Assembly (NCBI RefSeq): GCF_030538755.1
Contig: NZ_JAUNTJ010000002.1
Span: forward strand, 124,001-188,000
From: Paracoccus sp. (in: a-proteobacteria)
GTDB taxonomy: Bacteria > Pseudomonadota > Alphaproteobacteria > Rhodobacterales > Rhodobacteraceae
Direction: 5' to 3'
Length of the DNA stretch: 64,000 bases
In this document: one piece after another, positions 62,828 to 64,000 of the stretch
Layout: each line of letters starts with the position of its first letter
Position numbering within the stretch: position 1 is the stretch's first letter
Notes under the pieces: model-generated
Told to the model about the DNA's origin: nothing
The model's database searches: none
What the model saw: the letters and a program-made list of their open reading frames with translations, nothing else
Made by a program: the position numbers and the translations under genes

Positions 62828-64000
62828 ATGGCAACCGAAATCCTGATGCCCGCCCTGTCCCCCACGATGGAGGAAGGGACGCTGGCCAAATGGCTGGTTA
62901 AAGAGGGTGATACCGTCAAATCCGGCGATATTCTGGCCGAAATCGAAACCGACAAGGCCACGATGGAATTCGAGGCCGTCGATGAAGGCATCGTCGGCAA
63001 GATTCTGGTGGCCGAAGGGTCCGCCGGGGTCAAGGTGAACACGGCCATCGCCGTGCTGATCGAAGAAGGCGAAAGCGCGGATGATCTGCCCGCGCCCAAG
63101 GCGCAGGCCGATGCCCCCGCGCCCAAGGCCGAAGCCGCGCCTGCTGCGGCGGCGGCCCCTGCGGCGGCAGCGCCTGCCCCTGCCGCCCCCAGCCGGGATG
63201 GCAACCGCGTCTTTGCCTCGCCTCTGGCGCGGCGGATTGCGGCGGAAAAGGGCATCGACCTGTCGGCGCTGAAAGGCACCGGCCCGCACGGCCGGATCGT
63301 CAAGGCCGATGTCGAAGGCGCCAAGCCCGGCGCGGCCGCCGCCCCGGCTCAGGCAGCCGCCCCGGCCGCCGCTGCCCCCGCTGCCGCCAAACCGGCGGCT
63401 GGTCCCTCGGCTGAAACCATCCTCAAGATGTATGAAGGCCGCGAAATCGAGGAGGTCGCCCTCGACGGGATGCGCCGCACCATCGCCGCCCGTCTGGGCG
63501 AGGCCAAGCAGACCATCCCGCATTTCTACCTGCGCCGGTCGGCCAAGCTGGACGAGCTGATGAAATTCCGCGCCACGCTGAACAAACAGCTTGAATCGCG
63601 CGGGGTGAAACTGTCGGTCAACGACTTTATCATCAAGGCCTGCGCACTGGCCCTGCAAGAGGTGCCCGACGCCAATGCCATCTGGGCCGGCGACCGGATC
63701 GTAAAGCTCAAGCCCTCGGATGTGGCGGTTGCGGTTGCGGTCGAAGGCGGGCTGTTCACGCCGGTGCTGAAGGATGCGCAGCAGAAAACCCTGTCGGCAC
63801 TGTCATCGGAAATGAAAGACCTCGCCAACCGCGCCAAGTCGAAAAAGCTGGCTCCGCATGAATATCAGGGCGGCAGCTTTGCGATTTCCAACCTTGGCAT
63901 GTTCGGCATCGAAAACTTTGATGCGGTCATCAACCCGCCTCATGGCGCGATCCTTGCCGTTGGCGCGGGCATCCAGACCCCGGTGGTCGAAAATGGCGAA
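62828..64000 (+). CDS. pdhC: Dihydrolipoamide acetyltransferase (E2), partial at window end
   Basis: The first 391 codons of E2 without a stop before the window ends. It has an N-terminal lipoyl domain (Lys43 in [11 protein letters not shown]), an Ala/Pro linker, the peripheral-subunit-binding domain ([30 protein letters not shown], about 133-160) and the start of the catalytic core ([47 protein letters not shown]). The catalytic HxxxDG is beyond the window. It lies 12 nt after pdhB and completes pdhABC. Confidence 0.93.
   Translation, partial: MATEILMPALSPTMEEGTLAKWLVKEGDTVKSGDILAEIETDKATMEFEAVDEGIVGKILVAEGSAGVKVNTAIAVLIEEGESADDLPAPKAQADAPAPKAEAAPAAAAAPAAAAPAPAAPSRDGNRVFASPLARRIAAEKGIDLSALKGTGPHGRIVKADVEGAKPGAAAAPAQAAAPAAAAPAAAKPAAGPSAETILKMYEGREIEEVALDGMRRTIAARLGEAKQTIPHFYLRRSAKLDELMKFRATLNKQLESRGVKLSVNDFIIKACALALQEVPDANAIWAGDRIVKLKPSDVAVAVAVEGGLFTPVLKDAQQKTLSALSSEMKDLANRAKSKKLAPHEYQGGSFAISNLGMFGIENFDAVINPPHGAILAVGAGIQTPVVENGE

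Overview
The window is gene-dense, high-GC chromosomal DNA with Alphaproteobacteria/Rhodobacteraceae character, most like Paracoccus and relatives. This is inferred from the fused TsaE-AmgK protein followed by MurU, AddB/AddA of alphaproteobacterial type, a pyruvate dehydrogenase cluster with lipoyl domains on both E1-beta and E2 next to an FtsB-like gene, a serC leader upstream of serC-serA, and a repeated GC-rich palindrome ending in GGGATATTTTT. I see no transposase, integrase, phage gene, rRNA, tRNA or CRISPR. It reads as core chromosome with modest accessory content.

Layout. (1) 1-8171, minus strand: one operon of two paralogous family-5 solute-binding proteins, two Dpp/Opp-type permeases, two amidohydrolase-superfamily enzymes and an ATPase cut by the window edge. 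It looks like uptake plus hydrolysis or deamination of an unidentified nitrogenous compound. (2) 8570-15749: SH3 lipoprotein, serC-serA behind a leader RNA, a PPP-type phosphatase, HspQ, an RsbW/STAS anti-sigma switch pair, a thiolase and an SH3 exported protein. (3) 15875-24655: tsaE-amgK fusion, murU, addB, addA with overlapping ends, then trxA; peptidoglycan sugar recycling beside double-strand break repair. (4) 24857-29777: a capsule-synthesis-like gene, then hslV and hslU separated by two opposite-strand genes (an exported WYL-like protein and a PhaZ-type PHB depolymerase). (5) 29820-32168: TPP riboswitch and thiMED. (6) 32144-33649: ZntR/CadR-type MerR regulator divergent from a His-rich CDF metal exporter, with a textbook 19-bp-spacer MerR promoter. 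(7) 33786-39435: succinate-CoA transferase family enzyme, MprF, and a ferric-reductase-like flavocytochrome.

(8) 39694-45026: an unusual terminal oxidase cluster of CtaG, a CopD-like membrane protein, DUF2231 (opposite strand), subunit II, a subunit I-III fusion and a small membrane protein. The fused subunit I keeps all haem and CuB ligands, but the K-channel lysine is glutamine. (9) 45086-50133: TetR-acrAB RND efflux system with an AcrR-like operator. (10) 50342-52858: metNIQ. (11) 53007-59472: FAD oxidase, TbpB-like lipoprotein, flavin reductase-apt, GNAT-EcsC and a RecD-like helicase. (12) 59591-64000: ftsB, a TfoX-like gene and pdhA-pdhB-pdhC, the last cut by the window end.

No wholly new multigene system is obvious. 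The best leads are the oxidase with altered proton-channel residues, the amidohydrolase lacking the strand-1 HxH metal motif, the apparently exported WYL-like protein lying inside hslV-hslU, and two dispersed palindromic repeat families.
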